64,000 bases of DNA, taken from the NCBI RefSeq assembly GCF_040253635.1, contig NZ_JBEJGX010000003.1, forward strand, positions 7,217,501-7,281,500, read 5' to 3'. Made by a program: the position numbers and the translations under genes. Positions within the stretch are counted from its first letter, which is position 1. Every line of letters starts with the position of its first letter. The notes below the pieces were generated by a model. The model was not told the origin of the DNA, searched no databases, and saw nothing but the letters and a program-made list of their open reading frames with translations. This document shows positions 1-7,468 of the stretch, in pieces. This DNA comes from Streptomyces sp. Edi2 (GTDB lineage: Bacteria; Actinomycetota; Actinomycetes; Streptomycetales; Streptomycetaceae).

Positions 1-660
1 TTCGCGCCCGCGCTCCGTACCGCCGAGGAAGCGCTCGACTTCGTCATGACGGCCATCGAGCGCACCGGTTACCGGCCGGGTACGGACATCGGCCTGGTCA
101 TGGACCCGGCCTCGTCGGAGTTCTTCCGGGACGGTACGTATGTGTACGCGGGTGAGGGGGTGCGCCGTACGCCCACCGAACACGCCGACTACCTGGCCAA
201 GCTGATCGACGCCTACCCGATCGTCTCCATCGAGGACCCGATGGCCGAGGACGACCTGGACGGCTGGCGGGAGCTGACCGCCCGTGTCGGTGATCGCTGC
301 CAGCTCACGGGCGACGACGTGTTCTGCACCAATGAGAATCTGCTGCGCGAGGGCATCCGCACCGGTGCCGGCAACTCGGTCCTGGTCAAGGTCAACCAGA
401 TCGGCACCCTGACCGAAGCCCTCGCCACCGTCGCCACCGCGCACCGCGCGGGCTGGACCGTCGTCATGTCGCACCGCTCGGGCGAGACGGAGGACACCAC
501 CATCGCGGACCTGGCGGTGGCGACGGGCTGCGGCCAGATCAAGACCGGCTCGCTGTCCCGGTCCGACCGTACGGCGAAGTACAACCAACTCATCCGGATC
601 GAGGAGGAGTTGGGTGCGTCCGCGCGGTACGCGGGCGGAGCGGCGCTGGCCCGTTCCTGA
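1..660 (+). CDS. eno: Enolase, 3' part (5' end outside window)
   Basis: Enolase converts 2-phosphoglycerate to phosphoenolpyruvate in cytoplasmic glycolysis. The frame is open from base 1, so 219 C-terminal residues of a protein normally about 430 long are visible. Family landmarks occur in order: the metal-binding [10 protein letters not shown] segment, [10 protein letters not shown] with a second metal ligand, LVKVNQIGT with a catalytic lysine, SHRSGET, and [11 protein letters not shown] with the substrate-binding lysine and serine. The C-terminus IEEELG is typical. All active-site residues expected in this half are intact, so the gene looks functional. The next gene lies on the opposite strand and converges on it. 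Whether this is the only enolase of the genome or a second copy cannot be told from the window. Confidence 0.95.
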   Translation, partial: FAPALRTAEEALDFVMTAIERTGYRPGTDIGLVMDPASSEFFRDGTYVYAGEGVRRTPTEHADYLAKLIDAYPIVSIEDPMAEDDLDGWRELTARVGDRCQLTGDDVFCTNENLLREGIRTGAGNSVLVKVNQIGTLTEALATVATAHRAGWTVVMSHRSGETEDTTIADLAVATGCGQIKTGSLSRSDRTAKYNQLIRIEEELGASARYAGGAALARS

Positions 661-867
661 CGAACTGCAGCGCCTTTTCGTGGTGTGTCATTGCCGAGGC
701 CGCGGCGCGGTATCTCTGCGCGGTTGACGCTGCCCCACTCATTCACAGCCGCGGGGCCGGACGTGATCCGGGCCCGCGGGGCGGTGTCGGCGTCCGCTCC
801 CTGTTCTCCTTGGAAGGGAAGGACGCCGAACCGCCCTGCGGCCTCTAGAGGTGTGGTTAACGTGCTC

Positions 868-1863
868 TCATCCTGCAGCGGCCGACTTGGTGTTCAGTAG
901 GTTCGGCCTGCTGGGGTGATAGCCGTCGGCGTCCGGGTAAACGTCACGGTATATGGCGCGGGAAACGGCCTCTATTGTTTCTATTCCCTCGCCCCACCCT
1001 TCGTTTGCGGGGTGGCCTTTGGGGACCCTGTTGTTCTCGGTGAGCACGGCCAGCCCGGAGTCGTAGCCGTTGCCCGTGAGAGCCGCCATGCTGTTCACTT
1101 TCCAGTCGCCTCTGTCGAACGGCTCGACATCGGGGTTCTGGCTACGCTGCATCCAGCCGTTCTTCACATGGATCACGGAGTCGAGCGGAGCGCCGGCTGT
1201 GGCTCCCCACCGCTGGCTGCTCTGGACCTGGTGCATCAGGTCGAGCGCGTAAGCCCGGCTCTTTCCCCCGAGGACCGAGTCGTCGTCACCCGAGAAGATG
1301 CGCAGGAGCTTGGCTTGGTCGCCTGCCGTGATCTGGGTGAGGCCCCAGGTGCCTTCCTGGTCGAGGACGGTTTCCTTCATTCCGGCCTTGTCGAGGAATT
1401 CCTGGATCCTGACGGGCTTCGGCTTCGCGGGATCCTTCAGGTCGGACAACTGCTTCCACAGTGTGGTCGCGGAGTCGTTGTCCGAATCGATGATCATCTT
1501 GCGTGCGAGAGCGTCTTCCGTCCCGGTCAGGGTGCCGTCGTTCTGGTACAGCAGGGCTCCGAGGATTATTGTCTTTGCGGTGCTGGCCGCGTCGTATTTT
1601 TTCGAAGCGTCAGAAGTGCACTTGGTTCCGGTGGGCCGGTCGTAGAAGGAGAGCGACGCCAAGCTCTTCCGGCTTTCCAGTGCCTTGGATATGTCGCTCG
1701 ACAACTTATTGGCCAGCTCTTGATGATGGGAGGTGCATCGCACCGTCGAGGTGGCTGCCTTGGCGCTCTGCGGTGCCGCGGCCGACGGCGTAGCCGCTGC
1801 GATGGATCCGGCGACCGCTCCCGCTCCTATTGCCGCTGCGGTGAGCTTCGAAAGCCATCTCAT
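868..1863 (-). CDS. Secreted serine hydrolase of the class A beta-lactamase / PBP fold
   Basis: The 331-residue protein has a Sec signal peptide (about residues 1-30, ending at an AxA-type site) and is probably exported. The active-site triad of the penicillin-recognising fold is visible: S94-T-A-K97, S127-D-N129 and K234-N-G236 in place of the usual KTG. C43 and C82 may form a disulfide. The domain is shorter and more divergent than true class A beta-lactamases, so substrate (beta-lactam, peptide or ester) is not predictable. The ATG at 1863 is preceded by AAAGGACAG, a good ribosome-binding site. It stands alone, converging on enolase. The fold assignment is solid; the reaction is inferred only from the motifs. 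Confidence 0.8.
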   Translation of the reverse strand: MRWLSKLTAAAIGAGAVAGSIAAATPSAAAPQSAKAATSTVRCTSHHQELANKLSSDISKALESRKSLASLSFYDRPTGTKCTSDASKKYDAASTAKTIILGALLYQNDGTLTGTEDALARKMIIDSDNDSATTLWKQLSDLKDPAKPKPVRIQEFLDKAGMKETVLDQEGTWGLTQITAGDQAKLLRIFSGDDDSVLGGKSRAYALDLMHQVQSSQRWGATAGAPLDSVIHVKNGWMQRSQNPDVEPFDRGDWKVNSMAALTGNGYDSGLAVLTENNRVPKGHPANEGWGEGIETIEAVSRAIYRDVYPDADGYHPSRPNLLNTKSAAAG

Positions 1864-2270
1864 GTCTGATCACTGTCCTTTCGGGGTGCTGGAAAAATCG
1901 GCTCGGGGTGGCCTGAAACTGAACAATCGGCTTGAGGGCCGGGGGCACTGCCCCGTCGCGACGGCAGTGCCGCCGCAGGAGGTGGATGACGACAGCGGCG
2001 GGGGGCAGGGCCTCTCTTCCCTGAGAGGCACCCGACGGGCCCGGCCCGGAATTCCGGCAGACGGTGACGTACCGTCAAATCCCTGCATGTCACAGTATCG
2101 ATGCGCCCAAGGAAGATGCCCGCCTGATGGACGCCATGGACGCTGATGTGAAGCGGCTGCAGCGCCACGGCGGAGGGACGGCGGACCGTAAGTTGATGCC
2201 CGTGCCGCAGGCACAGCAGCTTCGTAGCGGCTCCGGCCACGGGCGATGCCGCGCCCCCAAGGTGGACGAC
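1864..2270. other. Intergenic region upstream of the serine hydrolase
   Basis: About 400 bases without a convincing gene. Open frames here lack the codon bias of the neighbours or run antisense. It should hold the promoter of the serine hydrolase on the minus strand and perhaps that of the degenerate nucleotidyltransferase on the plus strand, but I see no clear promoter box. Confidence 0.4.
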
Positions 2271-2900
2271 ATGACCTACGAGCACACTCCCTTGCACCGA
2301 TGAAATCCCGCGTCCCTTGCCGAAGTTGCTGACCGGTTCTGCGACCTGATGGTCCCCTGGTGGGTGGCGGGTGGTGGGTGGTGGGTGGCGGGTGGCGGGT
2401 GGCGTCGCCATTGAACTCGCGGTGGGCCACCGCACCGAGACCACAGTGACATCGACATCCTGCTGCTGCGGCGGGATCAGCGCGCCGTGCAACAGGTTCT
2501 GCCGGCCTGGCAGTGGTGGGCCGCCGATCCGCCGGGGAGTCTGCGCCCGTGGGCATCGGGCGAGGTTCTTCCCGAGAGCGTTCATGACATCTGGCGTCAG
2601 CCGGCGGCAGGCGAACCCTGGCGCATCCAGATCATGCTCGAGGCCCATGACCAGGAATGGGTGTCACGCCGTGATCCGCGAGTACGTCGTCCGATCGACG
2701 CGCTCGGCCTGATCTGCGCCGACGGTATTCCCTACCTCGCACCGGAGGTACAACTCTTCTACAAGGCCAAGGAGCCGCGCGCCAAGGACGAAACAGACCT
2801 CGACGCAGCCCTGCCCACGCTCACCCGCCAGCGACTCTGGCTCGTCCACGCCATCACCCAGGCGTACGGATCGCATCCGTGGGCCGACCGGCCGGCCTGA
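2271..2900 (+). pseudogene. Aminoglycoside-type nucleotidyltransferase, inactivated
   Basis: Joined across its lesions this resembles the ANT(2'')/LinB-like nucleotidyltransferase family, which adenylylates small antibiotics. One frame begins ATG at 2271, hits TGA at codon 11 (2301), and continues with SLAEVADRFCDLMVPWWVAGG. A G-rich tandem expansion (2364-2391, net 28 bases) then shifts the frame so that GGVAIELAVGHRTE is read one base later. A single missing base near 2430-2440 restores the first frame, which goes on with SDIDILLLRRDQ (the metal-binding DxD), a WQWWAADPPG segment and about 137 further residues to the stop at 2900. The expected fusion is GGxAIELAVGHRT..HSDIDILL. Three independent lesions make this a pseudogene. 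A functional start downstream at 2487 would lack the catalytic aspartates. Confidence 0.8.
2364..2402 (+). repeat. G-rich tandem expansion inside the nucleotidyltransferase pseudogene
   Basis: Units of GTGGGTGGCGGGTG type repeat here. The codons for VAGG occur at 2364 in one frame and again at 2392 one frame later, so the expansion adds 28 bases and causes the +1 frameshift. Confidence 0.75.
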
Positions 2901-2914
2901 CCGCACGGCTGATT

Positions 2915-2976
2915 CGACTGACCCGGCAGAACGGCTGCCCCGACTGAGCCGGCAGAGCCAGCAGAACGGCTGCCCC
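2915..2976 (+). repeat. Imperfect direct repeat downstream of the pseudogene
   Basis: The segment CGACTGACCCGGCAGAACGG followed by CTGCCCC at 2915 recurs at 2941 with a 9-10 base insertion (GCCAGCAGA-like). No function is evident. It lies between the pseudogene stop and the convergent SnoaL-like gene. Confidence 0.6.
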
Positions 2977-3025
2977 GGCCGACCCGGCCGAACGGGCAGG
3001 GCGGCCGGACCCGGTGGCCTTCGCC

Positions 3026-3442
3026 TCAGAACGGCGGGATCTGCTCGGGGACGAGTCCGGCTTGGCGGAGGAGGCCGTGCAGGTCGGTCTCGCCCCAGAA
3101 CTCGACGATGCGTCCGCCCCGGAGCCGGTAGGACTTGACCCCGGTCATGGTGAGGTCCCGGCCGGTGCGGTCGTGGGTGTAGGTCAGGGTGAAGGCCACG
3201 GTGACACGGTCGTCCGCCGCGAAGAGGTCATCGACCTGAACGCGGCAGTGGGACAGGCCCGGTGTGAGCACTGACTGCTCGGGATAGTGCCGCCCCTGGA
3301 CGTGCCGGCCGGCGCCGTGGACGAGTACGTCCTCCGCTACGAGTTCGGCGAGATCGGCAACCTGCTGCGTCTCGAAGACGCGGAGGTAGCGGCGGACGAC
3401 ATCGGCGTTGCGCTTGCTGGTGGCCACGGCGGAGTCAGACAT
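3026..3442 (-). CDS. SnoaL-like / NTF2-fold protein (ester-cyclase-like)
   Basis: A 138-residue cone-barrel protein of the SnoaL/NTF2 superfamily. The start at 3442 (MSDSAVATSKRNADVVRRYL) fits the usual beginning of this family, just before helix 1. Recognisable features are the helix FETQQVADLAELVAEDVLVHG, a pocket histidine and the C-terminal strand pattern GGRIVEFWGETDLHGLLRQAGL typical of this fold. Members range from polyketide cyclases to lyases and small-molecule-binding proteins, so no reaction is assigned. It is divergent from the DHFR-like gene with 160 bases between starts. Any N-terminal extension beyond 3442 would be low-complexity and out of character. Confidence 0.75.
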   Translation of the reverse strand: MSDSAVATSKRNADVVRRYLRVFETQQVADLAELVAEDVLVHGAGRHVQGRHYPEQSVLTPGLSHCRVQVDDLFAADDRVTVAFTLTYTHDRTGRDLTMTGVKSYRLRGGRIVEFWGETDLHGLLRQAGLVPEQIPPF

Positions 3443-3602
3443 GGACGGACCGTATCCACCGGCCGGCGTCGCCGGACTCGCCGGTGCCGGCCGCGTGGCG
3501 GGCGATGAGTTTGCGCCGGTCCGGGAGTCAATACGGGGGCGGGCTGATTCCGCACCCGGCCGATTCCGCATCCGGCTTCCTCCGCACCCGAAAGGCAGCG
3601 TC

Positions 3603-4232
3603 ATGAGCAAGCTGATCGTCACCGCATTCGTCACTCTGGACGGCGTCATGCAGGCCCCCGGCGGTAAGGGCGAGGACGTCGACGAAGGGTTCGAGCACGG
3701 CGGCTGGCAGGTTCCGTACGTCGATGACGACTTCATGGGACTGATGACGGAGATCTTCGAACGGGCCGCCGACCATCTCCTGCTCGGCCGGAAGACCTAC
3801 GAGATCTTCGCCGCCCACTGGCCCCGCGTCACCGACGAGAACGACCCGATCGCCGTGAAGCTCAATGCCATGCCCAAGTACGTCGCCTCGCGCACCCGGA
3901 ACAGCCTGGAGTGGAACAACTCCCATCTGCTGAAGGGCGACGTCGCCGAGTCCGTCGCACAGCTCAAGGCGCAGCTCGACGGCGTGATCATGACGCAGGG
4001 CAGCAGCGACCTCATCCACACCCTGCAGCGGCACGATCTCGTCGACGAGTACCGGCTGCTCGTCAACCCCGTGATCCTCGGCACCGGAAAGCGGCTCTTC
4101 GCCGAGGGCGCCGCCCCTGCCGCCTGGACACTCACGGAATCCCGGGCCACCAGTGTGGGGGTGCAGTACTGCGCCTATGAAAAGGCGGGGAAGCCCGCAT
4201 ATGGATCCTTCATGCTGGACGAGCAGGACTGA
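3603..4232 (+). CDS. Dihydrofolate reductase family protein (RibD C-terminal type)
   Basis: This 209-residue protein starts MSKLIVTAFVTLDGVMQAPGG, the beginning of the RibD-C/DHFR-like family, and contains HLLLGRKTYEIFAAHWP and TQGSSDLIHTLQRHDLVDEYRLLVNPVILGTG blocks with the glycine-rich dinucleotide site. It is likely a cytoplasmic NADPH-dependent reductase, but many such stand-alone homologues have no known substrate and it lies outside any folate or riboflavin cluster. GAAAGG lies 8 bases before the ATG at 3603. It may share a divergent promoter region with the SnoaL-like gene. Confidence 0.85.
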   Translation: MSKLIVTAFVTLDGVMQAPGGKGEDVDEGFEHGGWQVPYVDDDFMGLMTEIFERAADHLLLGRKTYEIFAAHWPRVTDENDPIAVKLNAMPKYVASRTRNSLEWNNSHLLKGDVAESVAQLKAQLDGVIMTQGSSDLIHTLQRHDLVDEYRLLVNPVILGTGKRLFAEGAAPAAWTLTESRATSVGVQYCAYEKAGKPAYGSFMLDEQD

Positions 4233-4424
4233 GCAGGACTGAGGTTGAGGACGCTCGACGTGCACCTCGTCGTGGCCGATGCGTGAATGGGCGGGTCCCG
4301 GACACATTCCGTGGCCCACGTCCCGTGGGGCGGCCGCCGAGGCGTACCGTCTCGGCCGCGTCCGAGAGCGACACCTCACCAGCGGCCGGGGCGCACCACT
4401 TCGGCCCCACGGGTCACCACGGAT

Positions 4425-5381
4425 TCAGCTCCTTACGCGGCCGGCCAGCAGGGTGCCCGCGGTCGCCAGGACCAGTCCGCCGAGGGTCAGGGGGCCGAGA
4501 TGCTGGTCGAGCAGCAGGGCTGCGAAGCCGGCCGTGACCATGGGGACCAGGTAGAAGAGGCTGCTCACCTGGCTGGTGCCGTGGCGTTGCAGGAGCCCGT
4601 AGAGCAGGCCGACACCGACGATGGAGTTGACGAGTGCCGTCCACAGCAGCACCGGCCAGTAGCCGGCGGTGAAAGTGACGTCGAAACCTTCCGCGAACAG
4701 GGCGGGCAGCAACGCGGCGACGGCGGCGGCCAGCAGCTGTACGGCGTTGCCGGAGACCGGATCCATGCCGCGGCAGAACCGCTTCTGGTAAACGGTGCCG
4801 GCCGAGATGCCGAGAAGCGCCAGGATGACGAAGCCGAGGCCGGCGAGGTAGCCGGCGTCGAAATGGAGCCCTTCTCCGACCGCGAGCGCGACCCCGCCGA
4901 GCCCCAGTACGAGGCCCAGGCACTGGCCACGGGTGACGCGTTCGTGCAGGACGGGGACGGCGATCAGCGAGGCCGTCAGCGGGTAGAGCGCGATGATCAG
5001 CGCGGCGAGCCCGGATGGGACGCCGAGATCCATGCCGACGTAGATGCTGGAGAACTGGACGGCCTGCACCAGGACACCGGCGACGGCCAGATGCGCCAGC
5101 AGCCGGCCGCGGGGTAAGGCACGCCGGCTGACCAGGGCGATCACCAGCAGGACCCCGCCGGCGAGGGCGAAGCGCAGGGTCGCGAAGGTGTATGGGGCGG
5201 AGTGGCGCAGGCCGATTTTGCCGGAGATGAAGCCGGAGCTCCAGACGAGTACGAGGGCGACGCGGGCCAACAGGTCGGCACGCCCGATGCCGCGTGGTGC
5301 GGTGGTGGCCGCGCTCGTGGTGGCGTTCATGGCCGGGGGAGGGGCGGAGGGCGGGGTGACTTGGGTGGGGTTCAACTGCAT
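4425..5381 (-). CDS. EamA/DMT-family transporter
   Basis: The 318-residue protein has about ten hydrophobic segments arranged as two EamA halves, each with the family signature (for example LVLVWSSGFISGKIGL near the N-terminus and SALVNSIVGVGLLYGLLQR-type in the second half). Such proteins are drug/metabolite exporters of the cytoplasmic membrane. The ATG at 5381 has AGGAC a few bases upstream. Its upstream region holds a 14-bp perfect inverted repeat, and the next minus-strand gene upstream encodes an XRE-cupin regulator, so regulator and transporter probably form a functional pair. The open frame continues upstream into a Cys-rich stretch only because of a microsatellite; that extension is not real. 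Confidence 0.9.
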   Translation of the reverse strand: MQLNPTQVTPPSAPPPAMNATTSAATTAPRGIGRADLLARVALVLVWSSGFISGKIGLRHSAPYTFATLRFALAGGVLLVIALVSRRALPRGRLLAHLAVAGVLVQAVQFSSIYVGMDLGVPSGLAALIIALYPLTASLIAVPVLHERVTRGQCLGLVLGLGGVALAVGEGLHFDAGYLAGLGFVILALLGISAGTVYQKRFCRGMDPVSGNAVQLLAAAVAALLPALFAEGFDVTFTAGYWPVLLWTALVNSIVGVGLLYGLLQRHGTSQVSSLFYLVPMVTAGFAALLLDQHLGPLTLGGLVLATAGTLLAGRVRS

Positions 5382-5456
5382 GGAATGTCCTGATCTCTTG
5401 GTGCTGTTCGCGGCCGTGGAGCGGCGCCCGTCGGCGCAGTGGCGTGGCGTGCGTGG

Positions 5457-5490
5457 TGTACTGGCGTGCGTTAAAGCGCACGCCAGTACA
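5457..5490. promoter_or_regulatory. 14-bp inverted repeat upstream of the EamA transporter (probable operator)
   Basis: TGTACTGGCGTGCG at 5457-5470 and its exact complement at 5477-5490 are separated by six bases (TTAAAG). It lies 76-109 bases before the EamA start, where a promoter is expected, and is more likely a protein-binding dyad than a terminator because no gene ends there. The adjacent XRE-cupin protein is the natural candidate ligand. Confidence 0.6.
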
Positions 5491-5541
5491 GAATAACGTT
5501 CAGGCGCGGGGAGGGCCGGCAGATTCCATGCGGGTCTCCTG

Positions 5542-5618
5542 CAGCAGGAACAGCAGGAACAGCAGGAACAGCAGGAACAGCAGGAAGAGGCAGGAAGAGG
5601 CAGGAAGGCCAGGAAGGT
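5542..5618. repeat. Microsatellite, five exact 9-bp units plus degenerate tail
   Basis: CAGCAGGAA is repeated five times exactly from 5542 to 5586 and followed by degenerate CAGGAAGAGG-like units to 5618. It is intergenic, between the XRE-cupin gene and the EamA gene, and likely varies in length among relatives. Confidence 0.85.
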
Positions 5619-5708
5619 GCAGCCCCCGGAACGGCACACGGAAAAGCCGGGGCACGTCAGGTGCCCCGGCTCACCACCGGCCCGTCCCGTCTCCGGGGGG
5701 CGAAGCCG

Positions 5709-6308
5709 TCAGTAAAGGCTGGAGAAGAGCAGCGCGACCATCCGCGCGGGCTGGTCGGTGTCGTTGCGGAAGGAGTGCGGGTACCCCGCCGACCAGCGCG
5801 CGCAGTCCCCAGTCCGCAGGGTGTGGTCGACGCCGTTGTACCGGGTCACCAAGGTGCCCTCGGTCACGATGATCAGGTCCGTGCCCTCGTGCTGAAGGTC
5901 CTCGCCCAGCGCGCTGTGCGGGGCGAAGTCTCCCTGGACCACCTGGTACCCCAACTCCGGTGCACGCAGCACCCGGTAGGTGATGCCGGGCGCGCGCTCG
6001 ATCACCGGCTGTTCTCCGAACGGGAACAGGGACGGCGCCGCCTGGCCGGGCGAGAAGCCGAGGAAGGACCCCACGTTGTGCCCGAACACCTTCGCCAGCC
6101 GGCCGAGCCGTTCCAGCGCGATATCGGTCTCGCCCCGCTCCAGCGACGCCAGGAACGAGACCGAAAGACCGCATTCGGCCGCCACCTGACGCAGCGACAT
6201 GCCCCGCTGGGTCCGCAGCCGGCGCAGGACCTCCCCTGGAGCCGGAAAGCCCAGTTCGGGGTCCGGGCGGTGGGCTGCCGGATGCGTCGGGGAGTCCGGG
6301 GCGGTCAT
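5709..6308 (-). CDS. XRE-family regulator with C-terminal cupin domain
   Basis: A 199-residue DNA-binding protein: residues about 24-80 form an XRE helix-turn-helix (EVLRRLRTQRGMSLRQVAAE followed by CGLSVSFLASLERGETD), and residues about 110-199 form a cupin barrel of the HipB/PuuR kind that normally senses a small ligand. On the minus strand TAGGAT at 6315-6320 ends six bases before the ATG, suggesting a leaderless transcript. It is 22 bases from the Lrp-type gene upstream and precedes the EamA gene downstream, with which it likely forms a regulator-exporter unit. Ligand unknown. Confidence 0.88.
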   Translation of the reverse strand: MTAPDSPTHPAAHRPDPELGFPAPGEVLRRLRTQRGMSLRQVAAECGLSVSFLASLERGETDIALERLGRLAKVFGHNVGSFLGFSPGQAAPSLFPFGEQPVIERAPGITYRVLRAPELGYQVVQGDFAPHSALGEDLQHEGTDLIIVTEGTLVTRYNGVDHTLRTGDCARWSAGYPHSFRNDTDQPARMVALLFSSLY

Positions 6309-6330
6309 GGCCGCATCCTAGTCGAGTGCG

Positions 6331-7368
6331 TCAGGTGTCCCGTTTCGTCCTCCTGCTCGGTGCCGGAGGCAGCAGCAAGGTGCCTGCCCGTTTGAGGGTG
6401 CGGATGACCGGGGCGGTCTCGATGGTGCGGATCGCGTCCAGGGAGGCGATCCGTTCCGTGAGGTAGCGGGAAAGGTCTTGTGCGTCACGGCAGTTGACGG
6501 CGGCGAGCAGGTTGGTCGGACCGGTGGTCATCGCCACCAGAGAGGCCTCCGGGTGGCCGGCCATCGCGGTTGCCACGGTGGTGAGCTGCGAGGGTTGGAC
6601 GGACATCCAGAGCCGGGCTTCGGCGCGAAAGCCCAGGGCGGCCGAGGGGATGTCGACCAGGAAGATCAGGACTCCGGCTCGGCGCAGGGTGGCGATGCGG
6701 CGCCGGACGGTCGCGTCCGACCAGCCGGTGACGGTGGCGAGTTCGGCGTAGCCGGCCCGGCCGTCCCGACCCAAAGCCTCGAGGAGGGCGCGGTCCCCTT
6801 CCCTCAGATCCATCGAGGCATCCGCGTCCACCTCCGCGTCCCGGTCGGCGGCGGGAGGCGGGGTGAGGAGGGCGGCCTGTTCCGGGGTGAGCCACGCGGG
6901 CCCCGCCCAGTTGTTGGGCAGGGCGTAGTGGGTGAGCAGGAGATGCGCCGAGACCGAGGTGACGCGAGCGGTGCGGGGCAGCTGGTGCAGGAGCAGCGCG
7001 TCGCTCTCGTCGCTGGAGCGGGTCTGCGTACTGAAGGAGATCTCCGTACCGCCGGACAGCAGATGGACGAAGGAGATGTCGTTGCGCTTGGCCAGTGCCG
7101 TGGCCATGGACCCGGCCGCGTCGGGGGTGCAGCGCAGCCGGATCGTCCAGGCGCTGTAACCGAGCCGGGCGCCGTTCAGGGTGCCGACCACACGCAGGAG
7201 ACCGGCGGTACGCAGCCGCCGGTAGCGGCGGGCCACGGTGTTCTCGGAGACGCCAAGGGCCTCGCCGATGGCGCGGAAAGCGGCCCGGCCGTCGATCTGC
7301 AGGGCGTGCACCAGCCCTCGATCGACCTCGTCGAGAGTGACGGTATCTGACTTCACCGGACCCACCAT
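6331..7368 (-). CDS. Double-domain Lrp/AsnC-family transcriptional regulator
   Basis: At 345 residues this is twice the length of ordinary Lrp/AsnC proteins (about 150). Two AsnC-type winged helix-turn-helix units are visible: LDEVDRGLVHALQIDGRAAF with SENTVARRYRRLRTAGLLRV near the N-terminus, and EGDRALLEALGRDGRAGYAE with SDATVRRRIATLRRAGVLIF near residue 200; each is followed by a RAM-like effector segment. The start at 7368 (MVGPVKSDTVTLDEVDR) was chosen because the upstream frame is low-complexity. It is divergent from an MFS exporter gene beginning 100 bases away, which it probably regulates. The effector, perhaps an amino acid, is not known. Confidence 0.88.
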   Translation of the reverse strand: MVGPVKSDTVTLDEVDRGLVHALQIDGRAAFRAIGEALGVSENTVARRYRRLRTAGLLRVVGTLNGARLGYSAWTIRLRCTPDAAGSMATALAKRNDISFVHLLSGGTEISFSTQTRSSDESDALLLHQLPRTARVTSVSAHLLLTHYALPNNWAGPAWLTPEQAALLTPPPAADRDAEVDADASMDLREGDRALLEALGRDGRAGYAELATVTGWSDATVRRRIATLRRAGVLIFLVDIPSAALGFRAEARLWMSVQPSQLTTVATAMAGHPEASLVAMTTGPTNLLAAVNCRDAQDLSRYLTERIASLDAIRTIETAPVIRTLKRAGTLLLPPAPSRRTKRDT

Positions 7369-7468
7369 GCCAGCATCCGGCACGGAGCGAGCCGTGGCTG
7401 GTGGAATCCATGCCCGCCGCCGGAGCGTGTGAGCGATCCCCTCCCCGCCTCCCGTGAGAGGAAAGCTC

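Noticed and set aside
2064..2303. Separate 79-residue protein ending at TGA 2301
   Set aside because: Its last residues MTYEHTPLHR are the start of the broken nucleotidyltransferase; the upstream part has no coding character.
5382..5639. Cys-rich N-terminal extension of the EamA protein
   Set aside because: It is the translation of the CAGCAGGAA microsatellite; the domain starts at 5381 with a ribosome-binding site.
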